Notes under the pieces: model-generated | Databases searched by the model: none | Seen by the model: only the letters and a program-made list of their open reading frames with translations | Told to the model about the DNA's origin: nothing | Assembly (NCBI GenBank): GCA_937919945.1 | Contig: CALESY010000124.1 | Coordinates: forward strand, 1-18,826 | Direction of reading: 5' to 3' | Origin: an uncultured Chitinophagaceae bacterium | Lineage (GTDB): Bacteria > Bacteroidota > Bacteroidia > Chitinophagales > Chitinophagaceae | DNA length: 18,826 bases | In this document: piece by piece, positions 7,265-14,226 of the stretch | How the letters are laid out: each line of letters opens with the position of its first letter | Position numbering within the stretch: the first letter of the stretch is position 1 | Translations under genes and position numbers: made by a program

Positions 7265-7730
7265 GATAATAAGCGACAGAGATAATTTGCTACGCCAAGC
7301 CAATACATGGCGCGCTACTGGCAAAAAAATAGTATTCACCAACGGTTGCTTTGATATACTGCATCACGGGCATTTCGATTTATTGGCACGTGCTGCTGAT
7401 ATGGGTAATGTACTGATAGTGGGGCTGAATACAGATGCATCTGTAAAACGCCTGAAAGGTAATGACCGCCCCATAATACATGAGCAAGACAGGCTTTTTC
7501 AAATAGCATCGCTGCTGTGTGTAGATGCCGTATGTTTGTTTGACGAAGACACTCCAGAACTACTTATACAAACTATCCGCCCGGATGTACTGGTGAAAGG
7601 TGGTGACTATACCATAAATACCATCGTTGGTGCAACTTTTGTAAATAGCTACGGCGGCAGTGTACAAGTAGTACCTTTTGTACAAGGATACTCTACCACA
7701 GGGCTGATAGCGAATATTAAGAAATTGTAA
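7236..7730 (+). CDS. rfaE2: D-glycero-beta-D-manno-heptose 1-phosphate adenylyltransferase
   Basis: A 164-residue cytidylyltransferase-like nucleotidyltransferase that joins AMP to heptose 1-phosphate, a late step in making ADP-heptose for the LPS inner core. IVFTNGCFDILHHGH (32-46) contains the nucleotide-binding HxGH motif (H43-H46). VLVKGGDYT (about 118-126) and GYSTTGLI (about 151-158) are the other family signatures. It is the stand-alone half of what is the two-domain HldE in E. coli; the kinase half (RfaE1) is not in this window. The ATG at 7236 is the only ATG ahead of the motif, so the start inside the preceding gene (29-base overlap, different frame) is well supported. The distance suggests translational coupling. 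Confidence 0.93.
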   Translation: MEKIQWIERKIISDRDNLLRQANTWRATGKKIVFTNGCFDILHHGHFDLLARAADMGNVLIVGLNTDASVKRLKGNDRPIIHEQDRLFQIASLLCVDAVCLFDEDTPELLIQTIRPDVLVKGGDYTINTIVGATFVNSYGGSVQVVPFVQGYSTTGLIANIKKL

Positions 7731-7780
7731 AATCTGCTTTTACTATCTTCATGCAACAGGTAATGCAGGGCATCAACTAT

Positions 7781-7788
7781 TACTTTTG
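7781..7788 (+). promoter_or_regulatory. candidate -7 promoter box (TACTTTTG) for ppk1
   Basis: An exact TAnnTTTG match, 25 bases before the ATG at 7813 and only 3 bases before the ATG at 7792. If real, transcripts would begin beyond 7792 and translation must use the ATG at 7813. No clear -33 element was seen. Confidence 0.45.
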
Positions 7789-7812
7789 CCCATGCTTAAA
7801 TTGCCCGTTAGA

Positions 7813-9882
7813 ATGAAGAATGTGAAACAGACTATTGTAAGAGATATAAGCTGGTTGTCTTTCAATGCAAGGGTATTGCAGGAGGCAAAAGATACGTCTA
7901 ACCACATCTATGACCGCCTTCGTTTTTTAGGCATTTTTTCTAACAACCTCGATGAGTTTTTTCGTGTACGTGTAGCAACGCTCAACCGTATGTTGCGTAT
8001 AGGTAAAGTAGCACGTATACATCTGGAAACAAACCCAGAAAAAATACTCTCGCAGATACAGCAAGTTGTCATAAGCCAGCAGGCAGAGTTTGACGCTATC
8101 TATACCGATGTGATAAAGGAACTGGACAGGAAAAACATCTTTATCAAAAACGAAAAGCAACTAACCAAAGCACAGAAAGAATTTATCAGCACTTATTTTG
8201 ATGAGCAGGTACGCACACAGATAGTGCCGCTGATGATAGAGAGTATACCGCATATTCCCCTGTTGCGCGATAAGTCTATATACCTTGCCTGTGTATTGGG
8301 CGATGTAAAGAACCCTATGTTGCAACGCTATGCGCTGATAGAAATACCGTCTAAAGTATTGCCCCGCTTTGTGATACTGCCATCAGATGGAAAGAATAAA
8401 GACATTATCCTGCTCGAAGATATTATCCGCTTCAATCTGCCCAACCTCTTTGCACCATTTGGTTTCAACAGGTTTTTGGGCTACATCATCAAAGTAACGC
8501 GCGATGCTGAACTGGAAATGGATAATGATGTAAATACCAACCTGATAGATGAGTTGGAAAAAGGATTGAAAAACAGGAAGAAAGGCCGTGCCACACGTTT
8601 TGTGTTCGACAGGCATATAGATGCCAACCTGCTCGATTATCTCATTAAGCGCTTAAACCTTTCAAAGAAAGACAACCTGATACCCGGTGGGCGTATTCAT
8701 AATTTCAAAGACTTTATGAATTTTCCTGCACAGGTGTTTACAGACCTCAAGCAGCGCGCCAAGCCGTTTGTACACCCGCTACTGAAGCAACCATGCCGTA
8801 TAATGGAAGTAATAGACAAGCGCGATGTGATGCTGCACATGCCTTACCATTCATTCGACTCTATTATAGACCTGCTGCGTGAGGCTGCCATTGACCCTTT
8901 TGTACAGAGCATTAAGATAACGGCATACAGGCTTGCAAAAGACTCTAAAGTCATCAACGCCTTGCTGAATGCGGTACGCAATGGTAAGGCTGTAACGGTG
9001 ATGATAGAATTGCGTGCAAGATTTGACGAAGAAGCCAACCTGCAATGGAAAAAGCGCTTGGAAGAAGAAGGTGTCAAAGTGGTACTGGGGCTGCCCAATA
9101 TGAAAGTACATGGCAAACTTTGCATCATCAAAAAAAGAGAGTTTAATAAAACAAAACAATACGGTTTTGTATCCACAGGGAACTTCAACGAGGGAACAGC
9201 TAAGTATTACGGCGATCATTGCCTGCTGACAACCAACCGAAGTATACTGGCAGATATCAATAGGGTATTTACATTTCTAGAAGCTGCACAACCCAAACTG
9301 GAAAGCCTGAAGAGCTGTACTACATTGCCCATAGCACCAACCAATATGCGAAAGTTTTTTGGTGATATGATAGCCAAAGAAATAAAATCCGCTAAAAAAG
9401 GTAAGCCTGCATCTATCATCATCAAATCAAACAGCCTTGTAGACCAGATACTTATCAGCAAGCTATATGACGCTGCTAAAGCAGGAGTAGATGTAAAGCT
9501 GATAATACGTGGCAGCTGTTGTGCTTACACGCAAAATAAATCTTTCAAAGAGCCAATTAAAGCCATCAGTATAATAGACGAATACCTGGAACACGCTAGG
9601 GTGTTTGTGTTTCATAACGAGGGTGCGCCTAAGGTTTATATTTCATCGGCCGACTGGATGGTACGTAATCTCGACCATCGTATAGAAGCAGCTTGCCCGG
9701 TTTTTGATGCCGATATTCAGAAAGAATTGATAGACATTCTCAATATTCAGCTTGCAGAAAATGTGAAAGGGCGTATATTAGATAACGAACAGCGTAATAC
9801 CTACGTACAACGCAAAAAAGGAGAGCAACAAGTTCGCTCTCAAGTAGCTATTTACGGGTATTTGCGCAATAAACGTTATTAA
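7813..9882 (+). CDS. ppk1: polyphosphate kinase 1
   Basis: A 689-residue enzyme that reversibly polymerises the terminal phosphate of ATP into inorganic polyphosphate; usually membrane-associated. TIVRDISWLSFNARVLQEA near the N-terminus and FLGIFSNNLDEFFRVRVA (about 39-56) are the N-terminal domain signatures. The phosphorylated histidine is H433 in MKVHGKLCIIKK, and the second essential histidine is H594 in YLEHARVFVF; E. coli Ppk has these at 435 and 592. FVSTGNFNEGTAKYY (452-466) and YISSADWMVRNLDHR (609-623) flank the active site. I chose ATG 7813 because of the promoter box at 7781 and because the length then matches the family (E. coli 688); ATG 7792 would add seven residues. The next gene, ppx, starts 4 bases after the stop. 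Confidence 0.96.
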   Translation: MKNVKQTIVRDISWLSFNARVLQEAKDTSNHIYDRLRFLGIFSNNLDEFFRVRVATLNRMLRIGKVARIHLETNPEKILSQIQQVVISQQAEFDAIYTDVIKELDRKNIFIKNEKQLTKAQKEFISTYFDEQVRTQIVPLMIESIPHIPLLRDKSIYLACVLGDVKNPMLQRYALIEIPSKVLPRFVILPSDGKNKDIILLEDIIRFNLPNLFAPFGFNRFLGYIIKVTRDAELEMDNDVNTNLIDELEKGLKNRKKGRATRFVFDRHIDANLLDYLIKRLNLSKKDNLIPGGRIHNFKDFMNFPAQVFTDLKQRAKPFVHPLLKQPCRIMEVIDKRDVMLHMPYHSFDSIIDLLREAAIDPFVQSIKITAYRLAKDSKVINALLNAVRNGKAVTVMIELRARFDEEANLQWKKRLEEEGVKVVLGLPNMKVHGKLCIIKKREFNKTKQYGFVSTGNFNEGTAKYYGDHCLLTTNRSILADINRVFTFLEAAQPKLESLKSCTTLPIAPTNMRKFFGDMIAKEIKSAKKGKPASIIIKSNSLVDQILISKLYDAAKAGVDVKLIIRGSCCAYTQNKSFKEPIKAISIIDEYLEHARVFVFHNEGAPKVYISSADWMVRNLDHRIEAACPVFDADIQKELIDILNIQLAENVKGRILDNEQRNTYVQRKKGEQQVRSQVAIYGYLRNKRY

Positions 9883-9886
9883 AGTT

Positions 9887-10771
9887 TTGATATTAGCCGC
9901 AATAGATATAGGCTCCAACGCTGCCCGCCTGCTTATTACAGAAGCATCGGTATATAAAGACGGTTCGGTAGATTTTACCAAGCTGAATCTGCTGCGTATA
10001 CCCCTGCGTTTGGGTTTCGATGTGTTTTCCAATGGCTTCATCAGTGATGAGAAGAAGCGTAAAATGATAGACACTATCAAGGCATACAAACTATTGATGG
10101 ATATATACAAAGTAGAAGCTCTGAAAGCCTGTGCTACCTCTGCTATGCGCGATGCATCAAACGGCGCACAGGTATTGGCTGAAATAAAAAAAGAAACAGG
10201 TATAGATGTAAGCATCATAACGGGGCAAGAAGAGGCTAATATTATATACGAAACGCACATAGCCGAAAAGCTGAACACAGACAAGTCTTACATGTATGTA
10301 GATGTTGGTGGTGGTAGTACGGAAGTAACACTGTTTGCAAACAACCACATTGTATTTAAAGAATCATTCAATATTGGCACCATCCGCCTGCTGAATGGCA
10401 GCGTAAGCGACGAGCAGTGGGAGCATATGAAGTGGTACATCAAAAATCACACAAAAGATTTTCAGCCAGTCGAGGCTATCGGTAGCGGTGGCAACATCAA
10501 CAAGATATTTTCTATTTCCAAGCGCAAAGAAGGTAAGCCTCTGCCGCTCGATTTGCTGAAAGACTATTACAAAGAGCTGGGGCTAAACAGCGTAGAAGAA
10601 CGTCAGCACTTATACAACCTGCGTAGCGACCGTGCCGATGTAATAGTGCCCGCTTTGCAGATATACATAGCCGTAATGCGGTGGGCAAATGCAGACGAGA
10701 TATATGTACCTAAAATAGGCCTTGCCGACGGTTTGGTGAAGATGCTGTATAAGGAGATGATAGAGAAGTAA
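9887..10771 (+). CDS. ppx: exopolyphosphatase / Ppx-GppA phosphatase family protein
   Basis: A 294-residue member of the Ppx/GppA family of the ASKHA fold, which removes terminal phosphates from polyphosphate or from pppGpp. AAIDIGSNAARLLI (4-17) is the phosphate-1 loop. E116 in GQEEA (113-117) is in the place of the catalytic glutamate. DVGGGSTEV (139-147) is phosphate-2, AIGSGGNI (197-204) follows, and SDRADVIVPAL (247-257) and GLADGLV (278-284) are conserved. It is the short two-domain type, without the C-terminal HD domain of E. coli Ppx. The only usable start is TTG at 9887: the frame has a stop at 9845 and no ATG or GTG before the conserved region. With 4 bases between it and ppk1, translation is probably coupled and the two enzymes are made together. 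Confidence 0.93.
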   Translation: MILAAIDIGSNAARLLITEASVYKDGSVDFTKLNLLRIPLRLGFDVFSNGFISDEKKRKMIDTIKAYKLLMDIYKVEALKACATSAMRDASNGAQVLAEIKKETGIDVSIITGQEEANIIYETHIAEKLNTDKSYMYVDVGGGSTEVTLFANNHIVFKESFNIGTIRLLNGSVSDEQWEHMKWYIKNHTKDFQPVEAIGSGGNINKIFSISKRKEGKPLPLDLLKDYYKELGLNSVEERQHLYNLRSDRADVIVPALQIYIAVMRWANADEIYVPKIGLADGLVKMLYKEMIEK

Positions 10772-10832
10772 GTACTGCTTTTGCAGAACTTGTTATATTT
10801 TTCAAAAGATTATAGCATATAATGGCATTTTA

Positions 10833-10865
10833 TTTGCATTAATAGCTGCAAGAACAATATTTTTG
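10833..10865 (+). promoter_or_regulatory. Bacteroidota-type promoter (TTTG ... TATTTTTG) for the small lipoprotein
   Basis: TTTG at 10833-10836 and TATTTTTG at 10858-10865, 21 bases apart, fit the -33/-7 layout used by the main sigma factor of Bacteroidota. The -7 box ends 24 bases before the ATG at 10889. Confidence 0.6.
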
Positions 10866-10888
10866 CATCATTAAAAAAACCGTTAAGA

Positions 10889-11335
10889 ATGAAAAAGCAA
10901 TCATTATTACTATTGGCCGGTGGTATGCTGGCATTGGCATCTTGCCAAAACGAAGCGGCTGCCCCTGCAGCAGGCCCGTCTGAAGCGCAGATAGACTCTA
11001 TGGTGAATGCACGTGTAGAAGCTATACGTACAGAGCTCATGGCATCTAACGACTCGCTGATTAACGCCTTGGCACAATGGAAAGCAGACTCTATGATTGC
11101 TGCAATGAAAGGCAGTAAGCCTGCTGCACAAAAACCTGTAGCTAAGAAGCCTACACCTCCAAGTGGCAATAGCACTGCTGGAAATACAGGTGCAGTAAAA
11201 TCAGAAAAACCAACAGGTATAAAAGCCAATTCTGACCAAAATGCGCAGAGTGGATTGAATAGCATCAAGTCTCAATCTGACCAAAACAGCAAAGGTGGGT
11301 TGAAGAGCATTAAAGACAATGCTGATAAGAAGTAA
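10889..11335 (+). CDS. small lipoprotein with repeated C-terminal tail, function unknown
   Basis: A 148-residue predicted lipoprotein. The signal peptide MKKQSLLLLAGGMLALASC ends in a lipobox with the acylated cysteine at C19. A short Ala/Pro-rich linker follows, then an amphipathic stretch (AQIDSMVNARVEAIRTELMA, about 33-52, and SLINALAQWKADSM) that could be a coiled coil. Next is a Pro/Lys-rich spacer (about 72-108). The tail has two near-copies of a 13-residue unit, SDQNAQSGLNSIK and SDQNSKGGLKSIK. I do not recognise a family. The plan suggests a tether that binds through a coiled coil or the tail, but that is inference. A good promoter precedes it, and a strong two-way terminator follows 13 bases after its stop. 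Confidence 0.82.
   Translation: MKKQSLLLLAGGMLALASCQNEAAAPAAGPSEAQIDSMVNARVEAIRTELMASNDSLINALAQWKADSMIAAMKGSKPAAQKPVAKKPTPPSGNSTAGNTGAVKSEKPTGIKANSDQNAQSGLNSIKSQSDQNSKGGLKSIKDNADKK
11222..11316 (+). repeat. two imperfect tail repeats in the small lipoprotein
   Basis: Two consecutive units in the reading frame encode SDQNAQSGLNSIK and SDQNSKGGLKSIK, matching at 9 of 13 positions. The DNA copies are diverged, so this is an older duplication kept at protein level. Confidence 0.65.
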
Positions 11336-11348
11336 GCTTATTAGCTGA

Positions 11349-11388
11349 TAATAAAAAAACCATCCTATATAGGATGGTTTTTTTATTA
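11349..11388. terminator. two-way intrinsic terminator between converging lipoprotein genes
   Basis: A perfect inverted repeat of 19 bp centred at 11368-11369 has a GC-containing core (CCATCCTA / TAGGATGG) flanked by A7 on the left and T7 on the right. It gives a U-run on both strands. It lies between the stop of the + lipoprotein (11335) and the stop of the - EGF-like lipoprotein (11407), so it can serve both. Confidence 0.9.
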
Positions 11389-11406
11389 CTTATGGTAAGT
11401 TAATAA

Positions 11407-11928
11407 TTATTGCTTAATCATGTTAGCAAACGTGAAGGTGATAGTTATACCACTTTCCTTAGCTGTAAGCGTAAGTGTAGCTGTATTAGCATTAATAGTA
11501 CCTGAACCCGTGTAAGTAGTACCAGCTGTAGTTTGCTCATTTACTGTAAATGTAGTAGCTGACTGCAGCGTTACTTTCAGTGCTGCTACAGACATATTAG
11601 TGTTTGTAAGCAAGTCCATACCCAAAGTCTTTGCATCATCAGAAGATTGGTAGAATTTCAAGCCCCAGTTTGAGTAAGTATCACCGTCTGAATCTACCCC
11701 ATTACCACGGTAGGTGTTGTAGTATTTAGTACGTACTTGTGTTTCGCAATTTGTGCCTTCGTAAGCATATGGGCAAGAACATTTGCCACTAACGCAGGTA
11801 CCACCATTTTGGCATACTACGTCTTTACACTCGTCTTTGTTACAAGATGTGTACGTGATGGCACTGAAAGCACCGATAGTCATAATTGCAGACAATGCAA
11901 TGTTGCGTAATGATTTCATAGAAAACAT
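11407..11928 (-). CDS. EGF-like domain lipoprotein
   Basis: A 173-residue predicted lipoprotein (164 or so after processing). The signal peptide ends ITYTSC, with acylation expected at C29. Six cysteines (C34, C39, C45, C50, C52, C61) in CKDVVCQNGGTCVSGKC and SCPYAYEGTNCE form an EGF-like domain (about 34-61). The rest (about 65-173) is Thr-rich and beta-like, rather like a small beta-barrel or sandwich, with the repeated theme TTAGTTYTGSGTINANTATL. Bacteroidota carry many such surface lipoproteins; their roles are unknown. The start could be the second Met at 11919. A TTTG/TATTTTTG promoter with 19-base spacing lies at 11968-11998 on this strand. Confidence 0.88.
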   Translation of the reverse strand: MFSMKSLRNIALSAIMTIGAFSAITYTSCNKDECKDVVCQNGGTCVSGKCSCPYAYEGTNCETQVRTKYYNTYRGNGVDSDGDTYSNWGLKFYQSSDDAKTLGMDLLTNTNMSVAALKVTLQSATTFTVNEQTTAGTTYTGSGTINANTATLTLTAKESGITITFTFANMIKQ

Positions 11929-11967
11929 AATCAGAAAGTTTTTTTAGTTAACAGACAAATATGATGC

Positions 11968-11998
11968 CAAAAATACGCTCGTAAATGCACTTATCAAA
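11968..11998 (-). promoter_or_regulatory. Bacteroidota-type promoter (TTTG ... TATTTTTG) for the EGF-like lipoprotein
   Basis: On the minus strand, TTTG at 11998-11995 and TATTTTTG at 11975-11968, 19 bases apart, match the -33/-7 consensus. The -7 box lies 40 bases before the ATG at 11928 and 49 before the ATG at 11919. Confidence 0.65.
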
Positions 11999-12141
11999 GT
12001 ATATATGCATCAAATTGTTTTGAAATGATGCTTTGTAGAATATTTAAAGCGGCGTTTGTAGTATTTATTCTACCTGTTATCATGATGTGGTATTGAAATA
12101 TAGATTTATTTGTCCTGTATGCTGTGGTGGAAATATAGTAG

Positions 12142-12149
12142 TATTTTCG
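12142..12149 (+). promoter_or_regulatory. weak -7-like box (TATTTTCG) before the secreted TPR gene
   Basis: One base off TAnnTTTG, ending 7 bases before the ATG at 12156. The geometry is like that at panD. No -33 element is evident. Confidence 0.25.
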
Positions 12150-12155
12150 CGTGGT

Positions 12156-13652
12156 ATGCACCCACGGTATTTATTAACAATACTATCCCTGTTTTTTTTC
12201 TACGCACAAACGTCTTCTGCATTTACTTACCAATATAACTACAGTCCACAGTGTCAAAAGGCTTACGGTCATTTTATGGCACTGGAGTTTGCACAAGGGA
12301 ATGCTGCTATTAAAGCAGAATTAAAAGCTGATCCTGGAAACTTGATGGCTGTCTATATTGCAAATTATGCAGACTGCATGTTATTACTATTTAATGGCGA
12401 TGAGCAGGATTATGATAAATACATTCACCATTTAGCGCAGCGTGCTGCCATGTTCGATAAGGGTAGCAAAAACACGCCATGGTACCGGCTTTGTAAGGCA
12501 GGCTTGTATATGCAGTGGGCTTTCGTACACGTGCGTATGGGCGAAAACCTGAAAGCAGCAACTAACTTTCGAAAATCGTACATGTTGCTGAAAGAAAATA
12601 AAAAGCTATATCCTTCATTTGAGTACAACGATATTTTCTTCGGCCTGGAAGAGGCTGTAGTTGGTACAGTTCCGGATGACTATAAATGGATAGCCTCTGT
12701 ATTCGGCTTGAAAGGTGATGTGAAAAAAGGTATAGCCAAAATCAATCGTTTTGTTGCTGGGCATACAGTTGCAGACCCGTTATATTACGATGCGCTTATT
12801 TATCAGGCATACCTGCGTTTCTACTTAGTATCGCAGCAAGAGCAGGTATGGCAATTAGTTAATAGTAATGTATTCCCTGCTCAAAACAACCTGTTGTTTT
12901 CATTTGTGAAAGCTAATATAGCCATCAATTATCGCAAGGCAGACGCTGCCCTCGAAACTATAACGCATATGCGGACATTGCCTGGTTACAAATACATTCC
13001 GGCGTTTGAATACGAGTATGGTAGTGCGTTGTATTACAAAGCCGATGCTGCTTGTGTGCCTGTATTACAAGGCTTTGTACAAAGCTATAAGGGACGGTTG
13101 TTTGTAAAAGATGCCTTGCATAAAATAGCCCATATTTACTACCTGAGAGGTGACATGCCAGCTGCCAAACGCTATCGTGCTATGATCAGTACTGAAGGTA
13201 ATACACAGGTAGACGCAGATAAACGTGCTAAACGCTTTGCAGAAACAACTGAATGGCCTGCTGCAGAATTATTGAAAGCTACCATGCTGATAGATGGAGG
13301 ATATTATAATGAAGCCATGCGCCAATTGCAGCAATATTCAGAGGCAAGTTTTGCCTCCATCTCAGATAAAGCAGCTTATAACCTGCGTCTTGGCCGTGCC
13401 TATGATGAAACAGGGCAAGACGATAAAGCCATACAGTGCTATGCCCGCGCAATAGCCATAGGTAAAGACGGTAAAGAATATTTTGCAGCAAGGGCGGCAC
13501 TGCAAACAGGCTTTATATACGAGCAGAGAGGGCAGGTACAGCAGGCAATAACCTCCTACCGGCAATGCCTGGAAATGCCTGTACAAGACTATCGCAACGC
13601 CATACGCCAGCAAGCAAAAGCAGGCATCAACAGGCTGGGGGGCAGCTATTAG
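12156..13652 (+). CDS. secreted tetratricopeptide-repeat protein
   Basis: A 498-residue exported helical-repeat protein of unknown role. I chose ATG 12156 because MHPRYLLTILSLFFFYAQTS opens a clear signal peptide (cleavage about SSA, residue 22). The longer frame from GTG 12087 would add 23 residues without one. The first half (about 30-300) is helical and has few canonical repeats. The second half has recognisable TPR units, for example AYNLRLGRAYDETGQDDKAI (about 408-427) and QTGFIYEQRGQVQQAITSYRQ (about 452-472, read in part). It may scaffold protein contacts in the periplasm or at the surface. It is 574 bases upstream of the giant beta-helix protein, on the same strand, but I see no proof that they function together. 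A 10-bp AT hairpin lies downstream. Confidence 0.88.
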   Translation: MHPRYLLTILSLFFFYAQTSSAFTYQYNYSPQCQKAYGHFMALEFAQGNAAIKAELKADPGNLMAVYIANYADCMLLLFNGDEQDYDKYIHHLAQRAAMFDKGSKNTPWYRLCKAGLYMQWAFVHVRMGENLKAATNFRKSYMLLKENKKLYPSFEYNDIFFGLEEAVVGTVPDDYKWIASVFGLKGDVKKGIAKINRFVAGHTVADPLYYDALIYQAYLRFYLVSQQEQVWQLVNSNVFPAQNNLLFSFVKANIAINYRKADAALETITHMRTLPGYKYIPAFEYEYGSALYYKADAACVPVLQGFVQSYKGRLFVKDALHKIAHIYYLRGDMPAAKRYRAMISTEGNTQVDADKRAKRFAETTEWPAAELLKATMLIDGGYYNEAMRQLQQYSEASFASISDKAAYNLRLGRAYDETGQDDKAIQCYARAIAIGKDGKEYFAARAALQTGFIYEQRGQVQQAITSYRQCLEMPVQDYRNAIRQQAKAGINRLGGSY

Positions 13653-13702
13653 CCATATTTCGGTTTCAGTTATGCATTTTCCCGTTTCATCGGGTTTAAT
13701 TT

Positions 13703-13730
13703 AATATATACCTAAGTGGTATATATTTTT
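13703..13730 (+). terminator. possible AT-rich terminator after the secreted TPR gene
   Basis: A 10-bp stem (AATATATACC with GGTATATATT) has a 5-base loop TAAGT and is followed by T residues. The stem has only two GC pairs, so its strength is doubtful. Confidence 0.4.
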
Positions 13731-13986
13731 AAAATTGCGGGAAAAACTAATATTATTTCTGTAGAAGGGCGTAATGTTAGCAAAAAACAAAACCCAATAG
13801 GTGTTTAACCCGTAGTTAATAGATGGTTATAATGTTTAAAAATCCCAAAAATCAGATTAAAATTTCTTGAATGATGGATTGTTTTTCGGGATATTATTTT
13901 TAATTTACGAACACGTATTTGTTAAATTATTGACAATTCGATAAACGAATATTGAAAAACAGTTTATAAAAAGTTTACGCACTAAT

Positions 13987-14148
13987 ATGAAATATGTAAT
14001 AAAATCCATCCTTGATACGTACCACTTCTTTGTGGTAGCTGTCGGTGGATGGCTCATCAAAACTGCGGCATTGCCACCACCTGTACCGCTTGTAGCAAGG
14101 GTTTCAGAATATCGGCGTGATAAACACCCAACAATTCTGAAACAATAA
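13987..14148 (+). CDS. 53-codon open frame in the structured leader, doubtful as a gene
   Basis: An ATG-started frame of 53 codons ends in TAA at 14146-14148. The product starts MKYVIKSILDTYHFFVVAVG, contains LPPPVPLVARV, and ends DKHPTILKQ. It has a mildly hydrophobic start followed by a Pro/Arg/Lys-rich end. I do not recognise it. The frame coincides with three inverted repeats, which suggests that the DNA is constrained as RNA or that the frame is chance. A translated leader peptide controlling the gene at 14227 is a further possibility. Coding status is uncertain. Confidence 0.25.
   Translation: MKYVIKSILDTYHFFVVAVGGWLIKTAALPPPVPLVARVSEYRRDKHPTILKQ
14006..14142 (+). promoter_or_regulatory. 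three consecutive hairpins in the leader of the giant surface-protein gene
   Basis: Hairpin A: CCATCC (14006-14011) pairs with GGATGG (14047-14052) around an inner hairpin, TACCAC (14020-14025) with GTGGTA (14032-14037). Hairpin B: ACC-G-CTTG (14085-14092) pairs with CAAG-GGT (14096-14102), with one bulged G and a TAG loop. Hairpin C: TTTCAGAAT (14102-14110) pairs perfectly with ATTCTGAAA (14134-14142) around a 23-base loop. No T-run follows hairpin C, so it is not a standard terminator. A structured 5' leader, a small RNA or an attenuator are options; I do not recognise a known riboswitch. Confidence 0.4.
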
Positions 14149-14226
14149 GTAGGGAGCTGTTATTACATACTAAAACAAGAAACAACAATAACAATTTTTA
14201 ACAGAAACAATAAAACAGCAGCATAA

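Larger units (their letters stand above)
13653..14226. other. 574-base region without a convincing gene, holding a structured leader
   Basis: The first half (to about 13985) is AT-rich, with a possible terminator at 13703-13730 and a small inverted repeat, ATTCG-N5-CGAAT, at 13936-13950. The second half holds three inverted repeats in a row (14006-14052, 14085-14102, 14102-14142) that overlap a 53-codon frame. After them comes an A/C-rich, poorly structured run up to the giant gene's ATG at 14227. No exact TAnnTTTG box with a matching TTTG was found, so the promoter of the giant gene is not identified. Confidence 0.55.

Noticed and set aside
8844..9219. two overlapping minus-strand frames of over 110 residues
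   Set aside because: Both lie inside ppk1 with clear catalytic motifs on the plus strand; products are low-complexity and unlike any family I know.
10775..10788. CTGC-TTTT-GCAG hairpin after ppx
   Set aside because: Only four base pairs and no U-run; too weak to call a terminator.
12087..12155. GTG start for the secreted TPR protein, with a CPVCCGG stretch
   Set aside because: The Cys pair might suggest a metal site, but this start destroys the signal peptide that begins at ATG 12156.
14102..14142. 9-bp perfect hairpin as a terminator
   Set aside because: Its loop is 23 bases and no T-run follows, so it does not fit an intrinsic terminator.
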